Shown here: piece by piece, positions 16,114 through 23,672 of the stretch | How the letters are laid out: every line of letters starts with the position of its first letter | Position numbering within the stretch: the first letter of the stretch is position 1 | NCBI GenBank assembly: GCA_025355465.1 | Contig: JANXZO010000002.1 | Coordinates: 32,011 to 96,010 of the forward strand | Length of the DNA stretch: 64,000 bases | DNA from: Bacteroidales bacterium | GTDB taxonomy: Bacteria > Bacteroidota > Bacteroidia > Bacteroidales > FEN-979 | Direction of reading: 5' to 3' | The notes under the pieces: model-generated | What the model was told of the DNA's origin: nothing | Database searches by the model: none | The model's input: only the letters and a program-made list of their open reading frames with translations | Translations under genes and position numbers: made by a program

Positions 16114-19100
16114 TGTCCGTACTGCATTTCCGACAGCCGTTTATAATGCGCATACCTCCACTTTGCGTTCTCCTCTGCGGCCGTAAAGAGCTCTTCTGCC
16201 TCTTCGGGGAACATCTGTTTGAGCGATGAGTAGCGCACTTCGCTGGAGAGGAACTCCTGGAACTTCTGCCATTCGGGCTCTTTCGAGTCGAGGGTGAAGG
16301 GGTTCTTTCCTGCGTTGCCGTTCACGGGGTTGTAGCGGTAAAGCTGCCAGTAGCCGGATGCCACGGCGCGGTCCATCTCCTCCTCCACCTTGCCCATGCC
16401 GAGTTTGAGGCCATGGTTGATACAGGGGGCGTAGGCGATAATGATCGAGGGCCCGTTGTAGGATTCGGCCTCTTTCACGGCGCGGAACAGCTGACTGTTG
16501 TTGGCGCCCATCGAAACCTGCGACACATACACATAACCATAGGTCATGGCCATGGCGCCCAGGTCTTTCTTGCGCACCTTCTTGCCGGATGCGGCAAACT
16601 TGGCCACAGCGCCCACGGGGGTCGACTTCGACGACTGTCCGCCGGTGTTGGAATAGACTTCGGTGTCGAGCACCAGGATGTTGACGTCTTCGCCCGAGGC
16701 GATCACGTGGTCGAGGCCGCCGTAGCCGATATCGTAGGCCCAGCCGTCGCCGCCGATGATCCAGAGCGACTTCTTGATCAGGTACTGCCGGAGGCTTAGC
16801 AGGTCGGTGGCCAGCGGGTTCTTCTCTTTGGCCAGCATCGGAAGCAACAATTCCGTAGCCGCTTTGGAGGCTTCTGCGTTGTACATCCCGTCGATCCATG
16901 CTTTCATGGCGTCCAGGGTGGCAACGCTCATCATGTTCTCCTTGATGGCTAGGCGCATCTTGTCGGCCATGCGTTTGCGGAGCTGGGTGATGGCAACGGC
17001 CATACCATAACCATATTCGGCATTGTCTTCAAACAACGAGTTGGCCCAGGCAGGTCCCTGTCCGTCTTTGTTGGCACGGTATGGGGTAAAGGGTGCGGTT
17101 CCGCCGTAGATGGAGGAGCAGCCGGTGGCGTTGGCAATCATCATCCGCTCGCCGTAAAGCTGGGTGAGCAGCTTGATGTAGGGGGTTTCACCGCAGCCGG
17201 CGCAGGCTCCCGAGAACTCGAAGAGAGGCTGTGCAAACTGACTGTTCTTGAAGGTCTTGAAACGGTCGATGGTGTCGGTCTTGTAACTCACCTTGCCCAC
17301 TACATAATCCCAGTTTTTCATCTCGGGCATCTGGGTCTCGATGGGTTTCAGCTCCAGCGCTTTGGTCTTGGCGGGACAAACATCCACGCAGTTGCCGCAG
17401 CCGGTGCAGTCGAGGGTGCTCACCTGAATGCGGAACTCCATGCCGGCGAGCTCTTTGCCAATGGCCTTGAGGGTAGCCATACCGGCAGGTGCGGCGGACT
17501 TCTCGGCTTCATTTAACAGGAACGGACGAATGGCAGCGTGGGGACAAACATAGGCACACTGGTTGCACTGGATGCAGTTGGCGGGGAGCCACTCGGGCAC
17601 GTTCACGGCGATGCCGCGTTTCTCGAGCTGGGTCATCCCCATGGGGAAGGTACCGTCTTCGCGGCCCACAAAGGCGCTTACAGGGATGTCGTCGCCGTTC
17701 ATGGCGCTCACCGGGTCGAAAATATCGCGCACGAAAGCATTCTTGCTCAAATCGGTGGAGGCTTTCACCACGAGCTTCGACCATTCGGCCGGGATCTCAA
17801 CCTGGGTGAGTTCACCGCCGCGGTCGATGGCGGCGTAGTTCATGTTCACGATCTCTTCGCCCTTGCGGCCATAGGTCTTGTAGATGGCTTTCTTCATCTC
17901 CTTCACGGTGGATTCGTAGGGGATCACGTTGGCTACCTTGAAGAAGGCGCTCTGCATGATGGAGTTGGTGCGGTTTCCCAATCCGATCTCGTCGGCGATC
18001 TTGGTGGCGTCGATGATGTAGAATTTGATCTTGTGGTCGGCCAGGTATTTCTTCATGTGGTCGGGCAACCGGCGTTTGGTCTCTTCGGCATCCCACATGG
18101 AGTTAAGGAGGAAGGTTCCGCCATCTTTCAGGCCTTTGAGCATGTCGTACTTGTCGAGATACGCCGGTACGTGACAGGCCACGAAGTCGGGGGTGATCAC
18201 CAAATAAGGCGAACGGATGGGGGTGTCGCCAAAACGGAGGTGCGACACGGTGACGCCGCCGCTCTTCTTGGAGTCGTAGGCGAAGTAGGCCTGTGCATAC
18301 TTGTCGGTGTTGTCGCCGATGATCTTGATGGAGTTCTTGTTGGCGCCCACGGTGCCGTCGGAGCCGATGCCGTAGAACTTGGCGGTGTAGGTGCCGGCGG
18401 GTGCGATGTCGATCTCGGGGCTGAGGGGCAGGGAGTGGAAGGTAACATCGTCCACGATACCCAGGGTGAAGTGGTTCTTCGGCTCCTTCGCCTTGAGGTT
18501 CTGATATACGGTGATGATCTGCGCGGGGGTGGTGTCTTTCGAACTCAGACCGTAACGGCCGGCGATGATCATGGGGCGGCTCTCTTTGTCGTAGAACATG
18601 TCGCGGATGTCGAGGTACAACGGATCTCCGTTGGCACCGGGCTCCTTGGTGCGGTCGAGTACGCAGATGCGCTTCACGCTCTTCGGCAGCACGTTACAGA
18701 AGTATTTCTCCGAGAAGGGGCGGTAGAGGTGAACCGAGATGAGGCCGACCTTTTCGCCTTTGGCCATGAGGTGGTCGATGACCTCCTTGGTGGTGTCGGT
18801 GATGGAGCCCATGGCTACGATGATGTTTTCGGCTTCCGGGTGACCGTAGTACATGAAGGGGTGGTACACACGGCCGGTGAGTTTGGTGATCTCCTGCATG
18901 TAGGCGTCTACCACGTCGGGGATCGGCTCATAAAACTTGTTCACCGCCTCTTTGGCCTGGAAGAAGATGTCGGGGTTCTGGGCAGTGCCGCGGGTTACCG
19001 GATGTTCGGGGTTGATGGCTCGGTCGCGGAACTCCTGCAACGCCTGATAGTCGAGCAGCTTCATCATATCCTCATTCTCGAGGTACTCGATCTTCTGGAT

Positions 19101-19643
19101 CTCATGTGAAGTGCGGAAACCGTCGAAGAAGTGTAGGAAAGGTATGCGGGTTTTGATGGCGGTGAGGTGGGCGATGCCGGCGAGGTCCATGACCTCCTGC
19201 ACCGAACCCGAAGCCAGCATGGCAAAGCCTGTTTGGCGGGTAGCATATACGTCGCTGTGGTCGCCGAAGATGGAGAGAGCGTGGGCAGCTACCGTGCGGG
19301 CGCTTACGTGGAACACGGCGGGCAGGAGTTCACCGGCCAGTTTGTACATGTTGGGGATCATCAGGAGGAGGCCCTGGGAGGCGGTAAAGGTGGAGGTGAG
19401 GGCGCCGGCCTGGAGGGAGCCGTGGAGCGCACCGGCAGCGCCGGCTTCCGACTGCATCTCGACGACCTTAACCTCGTCGCCGAAAATATTTTTACGTCCG
19501 TGGGCCGCCCATTCATCTACGTTCTCGGCCATGTTGGAAGAGGGGGTGATGGGGTAGATCGCGGCAACCTCGCTGAACATATAGGCCATATGGGCAGCAG
19601 CCTGGTTCCCGTCGCAGGATAAGAATTTTTTAGTTTTATTCAT
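16110..19643 (-). CDS. nifJ: Pyruvate:ferredoxin (flavodoxin) oxidoreductase
   Basis: About 1177 residues in a single chain. The N-terminal domain (SCDGNQAAAHMAYMFSEVAA, YPITPSSNMAEN) binds pyruvate and TPP. Two 4Fe-4S ferredoxin motifs follow (CIQCNQCAYVCPHAA and CTGCGNCVDVCP), then a CAGCGETPYIK cluster ligand site and the TPP/Mg site GGDGWAYDIGYGG. It oxidises pyruvate plus CoA to acetyl-CoA and CO2 with reduction of ferredoxin, the central anaerobic step. The ATG at 19643 starts the conserved MNKTKKFLSCDGN; a TTG start 17 codons upstream is possible but adds non-conserved residues. A TAATTTTG element lies upstream at 19706-19699. Confidence 0.96.
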   Translation of the reverse strand: MNKTKKFLSCDGNQAAAHMAYMFSEVAAIYPITPSSNMAENVDEWAAHGRKNIFGDEVKVVEMQSEAGAAGALHGSLQAGALTSTFTASQGLLLMIPNMYKLAGELLPAVFHVSARTVAAHALSIFGDHSDVYATRQTGFAMLASGSVQEVMDLAGIAHLTAIKTRIPFLHFFDGFRTSHEIQKIEYLENEDMMKLLDYQALQEFRDRAINPEHPVTRGTAQNPDIFFQAKEAVNKFYEPIPDVVDAYMQEITKLTGRVYHPFMYYGHPEAENIIVAMGSITDTTKEVIDHLMAKGEKVGLISVHLYRPFSEKYFCNVLPKSVKRICVLDRTKEPGANGDPLYLDIRDMFYDKESRPMIIAGRYGLSSKDTTPAQIITVYQNLKAKEPKNHFTLGIVDDVTFHSLPLSPEIDIAPAGTYTAKFYGIGSDGTVGANKNSIKIIGDNTDKYAQAYFAYDSKKSGGVTVSHLRFGDTPIRSPYLVITPDFVACHVPAYLDKYDMLKGLKDGGTFLLNSMWDAEETKRRLPDHMKKYLADHKIKFYIIDATKIADEIGLGNRTNSIMQSAFFKVANVIPYESTVKEMKKAIYKTYGRKGEEIVNMNYAAIDRGGELTQVEIPAEWSKLVVKASTDLSKNAFVRDIFDPVSAMNGDDIPVSAFVGREDGTFPMGMTQLEKRGIAVNVPEWLPANCIQCNQCAYVCPHAAIRPFLLNEAEKSAAPAGMATLKAIGKELAGMEFRIQVSTLDCTGCGNCVDVCPAKTKALELKPIETQMPEMKNWDYVVGKVSYKTDTIDRFKTFKNSQFAQPLFEFSGACAGCGETPYIKLLTQLYGERMMIANATGCSSIYGGTAPFTPYRANKDGQGPAWANSLFEDNAEYGYGMAVAITQLRKRMADKMRLAIKENMMSVATLDAMKAWIDGMYNAEASKAATELLLPMLAKEKNPLATDLLSLRQYLIKKSLWIIGGDGWAYDIGYGGLDHVIASGEDVNILVLDTEVYSNTGGQSSKSTPVGAVAKFAASGKKVRKKDLGAMAMTYGYVYVSQVSMGANNSQLFRAVKEAESYNGPSIIIAYAPCINHGLKLGMGKVEEEMDRAVASGYWQLYRYNPVNGNAGKNPFTLDSKEPEWQKFQEFLSSEVRYSSLKQMFPEEAEELFTAAEENAKWRYAHYKRLSEMQYGQ

Positions 19644-19943
19644 AATATATTGGTGTTTAAATATTTGGCGCTTGTGTTGTGAATTTTCTAACAAACTGCA
19701 AAATTAATGAATTCTGATTTCAAAGCCTAAGAAATTAAAGAAAAAGATAGGACCCTCCCGATCCGTTCATCTTCCGAAAATTCCGGGATAAAAAAAATAA
19801 CGGACGGGAGAGACTGGTGTTCAACATTTTTTGTGAATTAACAAGAATGTATTATCTTTGCACCCCCAATCAAGGAGTTAAGAAATATTAGTTAAGAGTT
19901 AATAGTTTAAGTTTGCTGCAGTTGCAGTAGTAAAAAAGAAAAT
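19644..19943. other. Divergent intergenic region nifJ / rpsT
   Basis: No gene in these 300 bases. It holds the nifJ leader with a TAATTTTG -7-like element on the minus strand, the strong rpsT promoter on the + strand, and an AT-rich rpsT leader of about 75 nt with a short CTGCAGTTGCAG self-complementary stretch. Confidence 0.6.
19830..19860 (+). promoter_or_regulatory. Promoter of rpsT (TTTG / TATCTTTG)
   Basis: TTTG at 19830-19833, a 19-base spacer and TATCTTTG at 19853-19860: a perfect match to the Bacteroidota housekeeping consensus. It fits a highly expressed ribosomal protein gene. Confidence 0.85.
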
Positions 19944-20207
19944 ATGGCAAACCATAAATCAGCAGAGAAGAGAATTCGCAGTACCGAAGAAAAACGCATC
20001 CTGAACAAATACCAGGCCCGCACTGTCCGCAATGCCGTGAAGAAGATCCGTGGCGCCGAAGAGGCAGAGACCCTCACCAAAGAGATCCCGGTCGTCGTTT
20101 CCAAAATCGACAAGCTGGCCAAGAAAAGCGTTATTCACAAAAATAAGGCTGCCAACCTGAAGAGCAAACTGATGAAGAAAGCCAACGCCCTGAAAGTTAA
20201 GGCCTGA
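19944..20207 (+). CDS. rpsT: 30S ribosomal protein S20
   Basis: An 87-residue, Lys/Arg/Ala-rich three-helix protein beginning MANHKSAEKRIRSTEEKR, the typical start of S20 (bS20). It binds 16S rRNA in the small subunit. It has its own promoter and terminator, as usual for rpsT. Confidence 0.97.
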   Translation: MANHKSAEKRIRSTEEKRILNKYQARTVRNAVKKIRGAEEAETLTKEIPVVVSKIDKLAKKSVIHKNKAANLKSKLMKKANALKVKA

Positions 20208-20258
20208 TCTTCCTTCAGTACATCGTATTTTGCAGGTAATCCATGCCTGCTCCCCCAT

Positions 20259-20292
20259 TCCCGATTCGTTGCTGCGTTTCGGGATTTTTTAT
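20259..20292 (+). terminator. Rho-independent terminator of rpsT
   Basis: TCCCGA (20259-20264) pairs with TCGGGA (20279-20284), followed by a run of Ts (TTTTTTATT). It is 50 bases after the rpsT stop and just before the S23 element. Confidence 0.7.
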
Positions 20293-20297
20293 TGTTG

Positions 20298-20849
20298 AAA
20301 AAAGGGGCAAATGGGCACAAGGGCACAAGAGCACAAGAGCACAGGGGCACAGGGGTGGGATTTAACTGATGAATTTTTTTAAGGATTTTATGAGCCCGGA
20401 AAGTTGAGCGTTTATTTTAAACAATTTTCCCTGAATGTCTTTATGTGTGTCCGCTTGCAAATAGCCAAGTTGTGTAGAAATAACCAACAAGGTCTCCAAT
20501 TCAGCAAGACTTGCCTGCGAGATTCTCAGGTATCTTATATATTCGACAGAATACCCCCTTGCCGACCCTTCACTGATGTTAGCCGGAATAGATACCGCAG
20601 CCCGGCGGATCTGGCTGGTAATACTATATAATTCATCCCTGCGAAACTCTTTCGTGATCCTGTAGATCTCAGCTACCAGTCCGATGGCATCCTTCCATAC
20701 GTTTAAATCCTTATGTGTTTCCATCATGCATTTTTAGCATTAATCCTGAAAATCAAAAAAGGCAAACCGGGTGTTGAAAAAAAAATGCAAAATTATTTCC
20801 CTATTTTCCCTTGTGCCCCTGTGCCTTTGTGCCCTTGTGCCCCTTTTTT
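20298..20849. mobile_element. 552-bp element: S23 gene bounded by inverted octamer-array ends
   Basis: The left end starts AAAAAAGGGGCA (20298-20309) and continues as GGGCACAA-type 8-base units to about 20356. The right end is the mirror image, TTGTGCCC-type units from about 20808 ending TGCCCCTTTTTT (20838-20849). The twelve outermost bases are perfectly inverted, and the arrays extend the inverted repeat to about 45-50 bp with mismatches. The only gene inside is a four-helix-bundle (S23) protein on the minus strand. S23 proteins are known from intervening sequences of 23S rRNA genes, where the ORF lies within a large hairpin; here the same arrangement is outside rRNA. No transposase is present and no target duplication is obvious. 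Confidence 0.55.
20362..20727 (-). CDS. Four-helix bundle protein (23S rRNA intervening-sequence / S23 family)
   Basis: A 121-residue helical protein with the family signatures DLNVWKDAIGLV at the start and QIRRAAVSIPANISEGSARG in the middle. Members form pentamer-like four-helix bundles and include the Avd accessory protein of diversity-generating retroelements and the ORFs of 23S rRNA intervening sequences; most have no known role. There is no reverse transcriptase or rRNA nearby. ATG ATG offers two starts (20727 or 20724). It is enclosed by inverted octamer arrays. A TAATTTTG element lies upstream at 20795-20788. Confidence 0.93.
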   Translation of the reverse strand: MMETHKDLNVWKDAIGLVAEIYRITKEFRRDELYSITSQIRRAAVSIPANISEGSARGYSVEYIRYLRISQASLAELETLLVISTQLGYLQADTHKDIQGKLFKINAQLSGLIKSLKKFIS

Positions 20850-20877
20850 GCAATTCATCCAATTGTGAGTACCTTTG
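20847..20877 (+). promoter_or_regulatory. Promoter of glsB-glsA, sharing the end of the S23 element
   Basis: TTTG at 20847-20850, 19 bases, then TACCTTTG at 20870-20877: a full match to the Bacteroidota consensus. The TTT of the -33 box are the last bases of the right inverted end of the S23 element. Confidence 0.7.
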
Positions 20878-20882
20878 TTAGA

Positions 20883-20922
20883 CAAATGGTAAAATGGCAA
20901 GATCTAAAATGGTAAAATGGGG
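20883..20922. repeat. Octamer array (AAAATGGT-type) in the glsB leader
   Basis: Five imperfect 8-base units (CAAATGGT, AAAATGGC, AAGATCTA, AAATGGTA, AAATGGGG) occupy the predicted 5' untranslated region of glsB and run into the first possible ATG. Confidence 0.6.
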
Positions 20923-20931
20923 AGGGGGGAG

Positions 20932-21906
20932 ATGGAGCAGATTGTGAGGCCGGTGGATCCGTTGTTGCTGGAGGCGGAGCTTACGGATACGAAGTTTTTG
21001 CGCAACACCAACAACGGGCACAATAAGATCTATGTGTTCACGGCGCAGGATTCGCCAAACCTGATGCGGGAGGTGGGTCGGCTCCGCGAGATCACTTTCC
21101 GCGATGCCGGGGGTGGTACGGGCAGGGAGATCGACATCGACGAATTCGACACCATGGAGGTTCCGTTTCACCAGCTTATCGTGTGGGATCCGCAGGAAAA
21201 GGAGATTGTGGGCGGATACCGGTTTATTCATGGCCGCGACATCCCCTGCGACACACGCGGTTGCATCCACAGTGCCACCGCCGAACTGTTTGAGTTTTCC
21301 AGCCGCTTCGTACGCGACTTCCTCCCCATCAGCATCGAACTCGGCCGCTCCTTCGTGCAACCTAACTACCAGCCCACCGTCAACTTCCGCAAAGGAATGT
21401 ACAGTCTCGACAACCTATGGGACGGTCTCGGCGCCATGATCATCGAAAACCCCGACGTGAAGTATTTCTTTGGCAAAATGACCATGTACCCCGACTATAA
21501 CTGCATGGCCCGCGATACGGTGCTCTATTTCCTGCGCACCTTCTTCCCCGATAAGGAACGACTCATGATCCCGCGCGAACCGGTGCTTCCGGAAACGCCG
21601 GTGGAAAAGATCGCCCCGCTCTTTACCAAACCTACCTACGAGGAGAACTACAAAACCCTTGTACACGAAATCAAGAATCTCCACGAAAACGTACCCCCGC
21701 TGGTGAACGCCTACATGAACCTCTCCCCCACCATGCGCACCTTTGGAACCGCCATCAACCACGACTTCGGCGAAGTGGAGGAGACCGGCATCCTGATCTA
21801 TATCGAAGACATCTACCCGCGTAAAAAAGAGCGTCACCTGCTCAGCTACATCGAACGGCTCTCCAACCTGAAGGGGCTTGGGTTGAGGTGGAGGAGGAGG
21901 AGGTAA
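20932..21906 (+). CDS. glsB: GNAT-type N-acyltransferase, GlsB-like (glycine lipid synthesis)
   Basis: About 324 residues. ATG 20932 (MEQIVRPVDP) is preferred because the ATG at 20917 lies within a tandem array. The family joins an OlsB/hemolysin-like acyltransferase domain (REITFRDAGGGTGREIDIDEFD, VGGYRFIHG) with a C-terminal extension. In Bacteroides thetaiotaomicron GlsB transfers a 3-hydroxy-acyl group to glycine and GlsA then adds an ester-linked acyl chain, making glycine lipids. The following gene is the matching O-acyltransferase. The substrate assignment rests on that family and order, not on the sequence itself. Confidence 0.8.
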   Translation: MEQIVRPVDPLLLEAELTDTKFLRNTNNGHNKIYVFTAQDSPNLMREVGRLREITFRDAGGGTGREIDIDEFDTMEVPFHQLIVWDPQEKEIVGGYRFIHGRDIPCDTRGCIHSATAELFEFSSRFVRDFLPISIELGRSFVQPNYQPTVNFRKGMYSLDNLWDGLGAMIIENPDVKYFFGKMTMYPDYNCMARDTVLYFLRTFFPDKERLMIPREPVLPETPVEKIAPLFTKPTYEENYKTLVHEIKNLHENVPPLVNAYMNLSPTMRTFGTAINHDFGEVEETGILIYIEDIYPRKKERHLLSYIERLSNLKGLGLRWRRRR

Positions 21907-21907
21907 T

Positions 21908-21957
21908 GTGGTGATGTGGTAATGCACGGATGCCCTTGTGCCCCTGTGCCCCTGTGA
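21908..21957. repeat. Octamer array switching unit type, between glsB and glsA
   Basis: Six consecutive 8-base units in one register: GTGGTGAT, GTGGTAAT, GCACGGAT, GCCCTTGT, GCCCCTGT, GCCCCTGT. The first units are the complement of the CACATTAC type seen later; the last are the GTGCCC type found at the ends of the S23 element. Confidence 0.65.
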
Positions 21958-21969
21958 CTTTTAACTAAG

Positions 21970-23013
21970 ATGGAAGAAATAACCGAAAAACTGATTGACA
22001 TAGAGGCGGTCATTGCTTCAAAAAACCCGAAGATCCTTAAGTGGATCCCGGAGTTTGTACTGAGGTATCTGAAGCGGATCATTCACCAGGATGGGGTAAA
22101 CGGCTACATCTGGCGGAACCGCCACCTCTCCGGTGTGCCTTTTGTGGAGGCGATCCTGAAGGAGTTTGGGGTGAAGGTTCGGGTGGTTAATGCACGAATG
22201 CACGAATGCACGAATGCACAAATGAACGAATACATATTACCACATCACCACATTACCACATTAAAAACGGGAAGGTATATCATTGCCTGCAACCATCCGC
22301 TGGGGGGAATCGATGGCATGGCGCTGATGCAGGAGGTGGGAAGGGTGCGGCCCGATATCGTCTTCCCGGTGAATGACCTGCTGATGAATGTGCCCGGACT
22401 CCGTCCGCTCTTTATCCCCATCAACAAACACGGAAAGAACACCGAAAACGCCAGGATCATCGACGAAACCTTTGCCTCCGACAAGCTGGTGCTCTATTTC
22501 CCTGCCGGACTGGTGTCGAGGAAGATGAAACTTGTACCCTCCCCCAACCCCCTCCCTGCTGGCAGGGAGGGGGCGAGGGGGTGGGTAGAAGATACCCCCG
22601 GGAAGCCCGGCAGATATGTTATACGGGATCTGGAGTGGAAATCGACGTTTATCAAAAAGGCCCGGAAGTACCAGCGGGATGTGATCCCGGTGCACATCGA
22701 CGGACGCAACAGCGAGTGGTTTTACAACCTGGCCCGCTGGCGCAAGAAGCTCGGGATCAGTGCCAACCTCGAGATGCTGTACCTGGTGGACGAGATGGCC
22801 AAACAGTTCGGCAAAACCATCTCCCTCACCTTTGGCGAACCCATCCCCTTCTCCACCTTCGACAAATCCAAAACCGACACTCAATGGGCGGAATGGGTAA
22901 AGAATATTGTTTACGACTTACCTCAACTTTCACCTCACCCCCCTAACCCCTCTCCTGAAGGCGAGGGGGAGCGCTCATCACCACATTACCACATTATCAC
23001 ATTAACACATTAA
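21970..23013 (+). CDS. glsA: 1-acylglycerol-3-phosphate-type O-acyltransferase, GlsA-like, with repeat insertions
   Basis: A 347-residue PlsC-fold acyltransferase. The catalytic motif is CNHPLGGIDGMAL (HxxxxD-like) and the second block is VLYFPAGLVSR. It follows glsB and probably adds the ester-linked acyl chain of glycine lipids. Two segments look foreign: about 24 codons between VRVV and KTGRYIIA, encoded by a 9-unit octamer array, and about 27 codons between SRKMK and YVIRDLEW, encoded by a palindromic repeat. The last 25 residues are encoded by another palindrome and array, which also supplies the stop codon. The frame stays open throughout, so the protein may still work, but this is untested. 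Confidence 0.82.
   Translation: MEEITEKLIDIEAVIASKNPKILKWIPEFVLRYLKRIIHQDGVNGYIWRNRHLSGVPFVEAILKEFGVKVRVVNARMHECTNAQMNEYILPHHHITTLKTGRYIIACNHPLGGIDGMALMQEVGRVRPDIVFPVNDLLMNVPGLRPLFIPINKHGKNTENARIIDETFASDKLVLYFPAGLVSRKMKLVPSPNPLPAGREGARGWVEDTPGKPGRYVIRDLEWKSTFIKKARKYQRDVIPVHIDGRNSEWFYNLARWRKKLGISANLEMLYLVDEMAKQFGKTISLTFGEPIPFSTFDKSKTDTQWAEWVKNIVYDLPQLSPHPPNPSPEGEGERSSPHYHIITLTH
22189..22262. repeat. Octamer array inside glsA, in frame
   Basis: Nine 8-base units in one register (AATGCACG three times, AATGCACA, AATGAACG, AATACATA, TTACCACA, TCACCACA, TTACCACA), 72 bases or exactly 24 codons. The unit type changes from GCACGAAT to CACATTAC part-way while the phase is kept. Confidence 0.7.
22536..22605. 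repeat. GC-rich palindromic repeat inside glsA, in frame
   Basis: The core is CTCCCTGC-TG-GCAGGGAG, flanked by C-rich and G-rich arms that continue the symmetry (CCCCAACCCC left; GGGGGTGGGTAGAAG right). The same core occurs at 27099-27116 and 28788-28806 between genes. It is translated here as a Pro/Gly/Arg-rich insert. Confidence 0.7.
22929..22972. repeat. Imperfect GC-rich palindrome at the 3' end of glsA
   Basis: CCCCTCTCC-TGAA-GGCGAGGGG forms a hairpin with one internal mismatch. It encodes a Pro-rich stretch near the C-terminus of GlsA and immediately precedes an octamer array. Confidence 0.55.
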
Positions 23014-23045
23014 CACATTAACACATTAACACATTACCACATTAA
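22982..23045. repeat. Octamer array (CACATTAA-type) spanning glsA stop to engB start
   Basis: Eight perfect-length 8-base units, CACATTAC/T/A. The glsA stop codon TAA (23011-23013) is inside the array and the engB ATG begins at 23048, two bases after it. Confidence 0.75.
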
Positions 23046-23047
23046 CT

Positions 23048-23668
23048 ATGGTTCTCGAAAAAATTGAATTCCTCTGCAGCAGTCCGTCGTTGCGGGAGTG
23101 CCCGAAACAGGATGTTCCCGAATTCGCCTTCATCGGCCGTTCCAATGTTGGCAAATCCTCCCTCATCAACATGCTGGCCGGGGTTAAAGGACTCGCCAAA
23201 GTCTCTGGCACCCCGGGAAAGACGCGGCTGATCAACCATTTTAAGGTGGTGAGCAAGGGGCGGGCAGAAGATACCTGGTTCCTTGTGGATCTGCCCGGCT
23301 ACGGATTTGCAAAACTCTCGAAGGAGCAGCGTGAAAAGTTCGAGGGGATGATCAGGAACTATCTCGAAAAACGCGAAACTCTGGTTTGTACTTTCCTGCT
23401 CATCGATGCGCGGCTGGAACCGCAGTCCATCGACCTGGAGTTCATGAACTGGCTGGGCGACCGCGACATCTCGTTCATCATCCTCTTCACCAAATGCGAC
23501 AAGCTCTCAAAAACCAAACTCGACGCCAGCCTCAGGGATTACCAGAAAAAACTCTCGGAAACATGGTACGAACTCCCGCTGATCCTCCTCACCAGCAGCG
23601 AAACAAAAACAGGCCGCGAAGATGTGCTGGGAAGTATCGACGAGATGCTGGTGCAGATCGGGAGTTAG
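23048..23668 (+). CDS. engB: Ribosome biogenesis GTPase EngB (YihA/YsxC)
   Basis: A 206-residue TRAFAC GTPase. G1 is GRSNVGKSS, G3 is DLPGYGFAK and G4 is TKCDKL; the N-terminal FLCSSPSLRECP leads into the fold as usual. It assists assembly of the 50S subunit. Start ATG 23048 is two bases after an octamer array, so the region upstream of the start is entirely repeat DNA with no ribosome-binding site. Confidence 0.96.
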   Translation: MVLEKIEFLCSSPSLRECPKQDVPEFAFIGRSNVGKSSLINMLAGVKGLAKVSGTPGKTRLINHFKVVSKGRAEDTWFLVDLPGYGFAKLSKEQREKFEGMIRNYLEKRETLVCTFLLIDARLEPQSIDLEFMNWLGDRDISFIILFTKCDKLSKTKLDASLRDYQKKLSETWYELPLILLTSSETKTGREDVLGSIDEMLVQIGS

Positions 23669-23672
23669 GAAA

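Noticed and set aside
17538..19109. 523-codon + strand ORF opposite nifJ
   Set aside because: It is a shadow of the NifJ coding sequence, rich in Val, Gly, Asp and His as expected from antisense of a GC-rich gene, with no family resemblance.
19866..19940. Structured S20 autoregulatory leader
   Set aside because: A short self-complementary CTGCAGTTGCAG is present but is too small to support a regulatory claim without comparison.
20213..20258. Riboswitch or small RNA after rpsT
   Set aside because: Only a simple terminator hairpin can be seen; no conserved riboswitch core is recognisable.
20362..20727. Accessory (Avd) gene of a diversity-generating retroelement
   Set aside because: The protein is of the same superfamily, but there is no reverse transcriptase, template repeat or variable repeat in the window.
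20298..23045. CRISPR array
   Set aside because: The tandem units are 7-8 bases with no spacers; there are no cas genes and no 25-40 base direct repeats.
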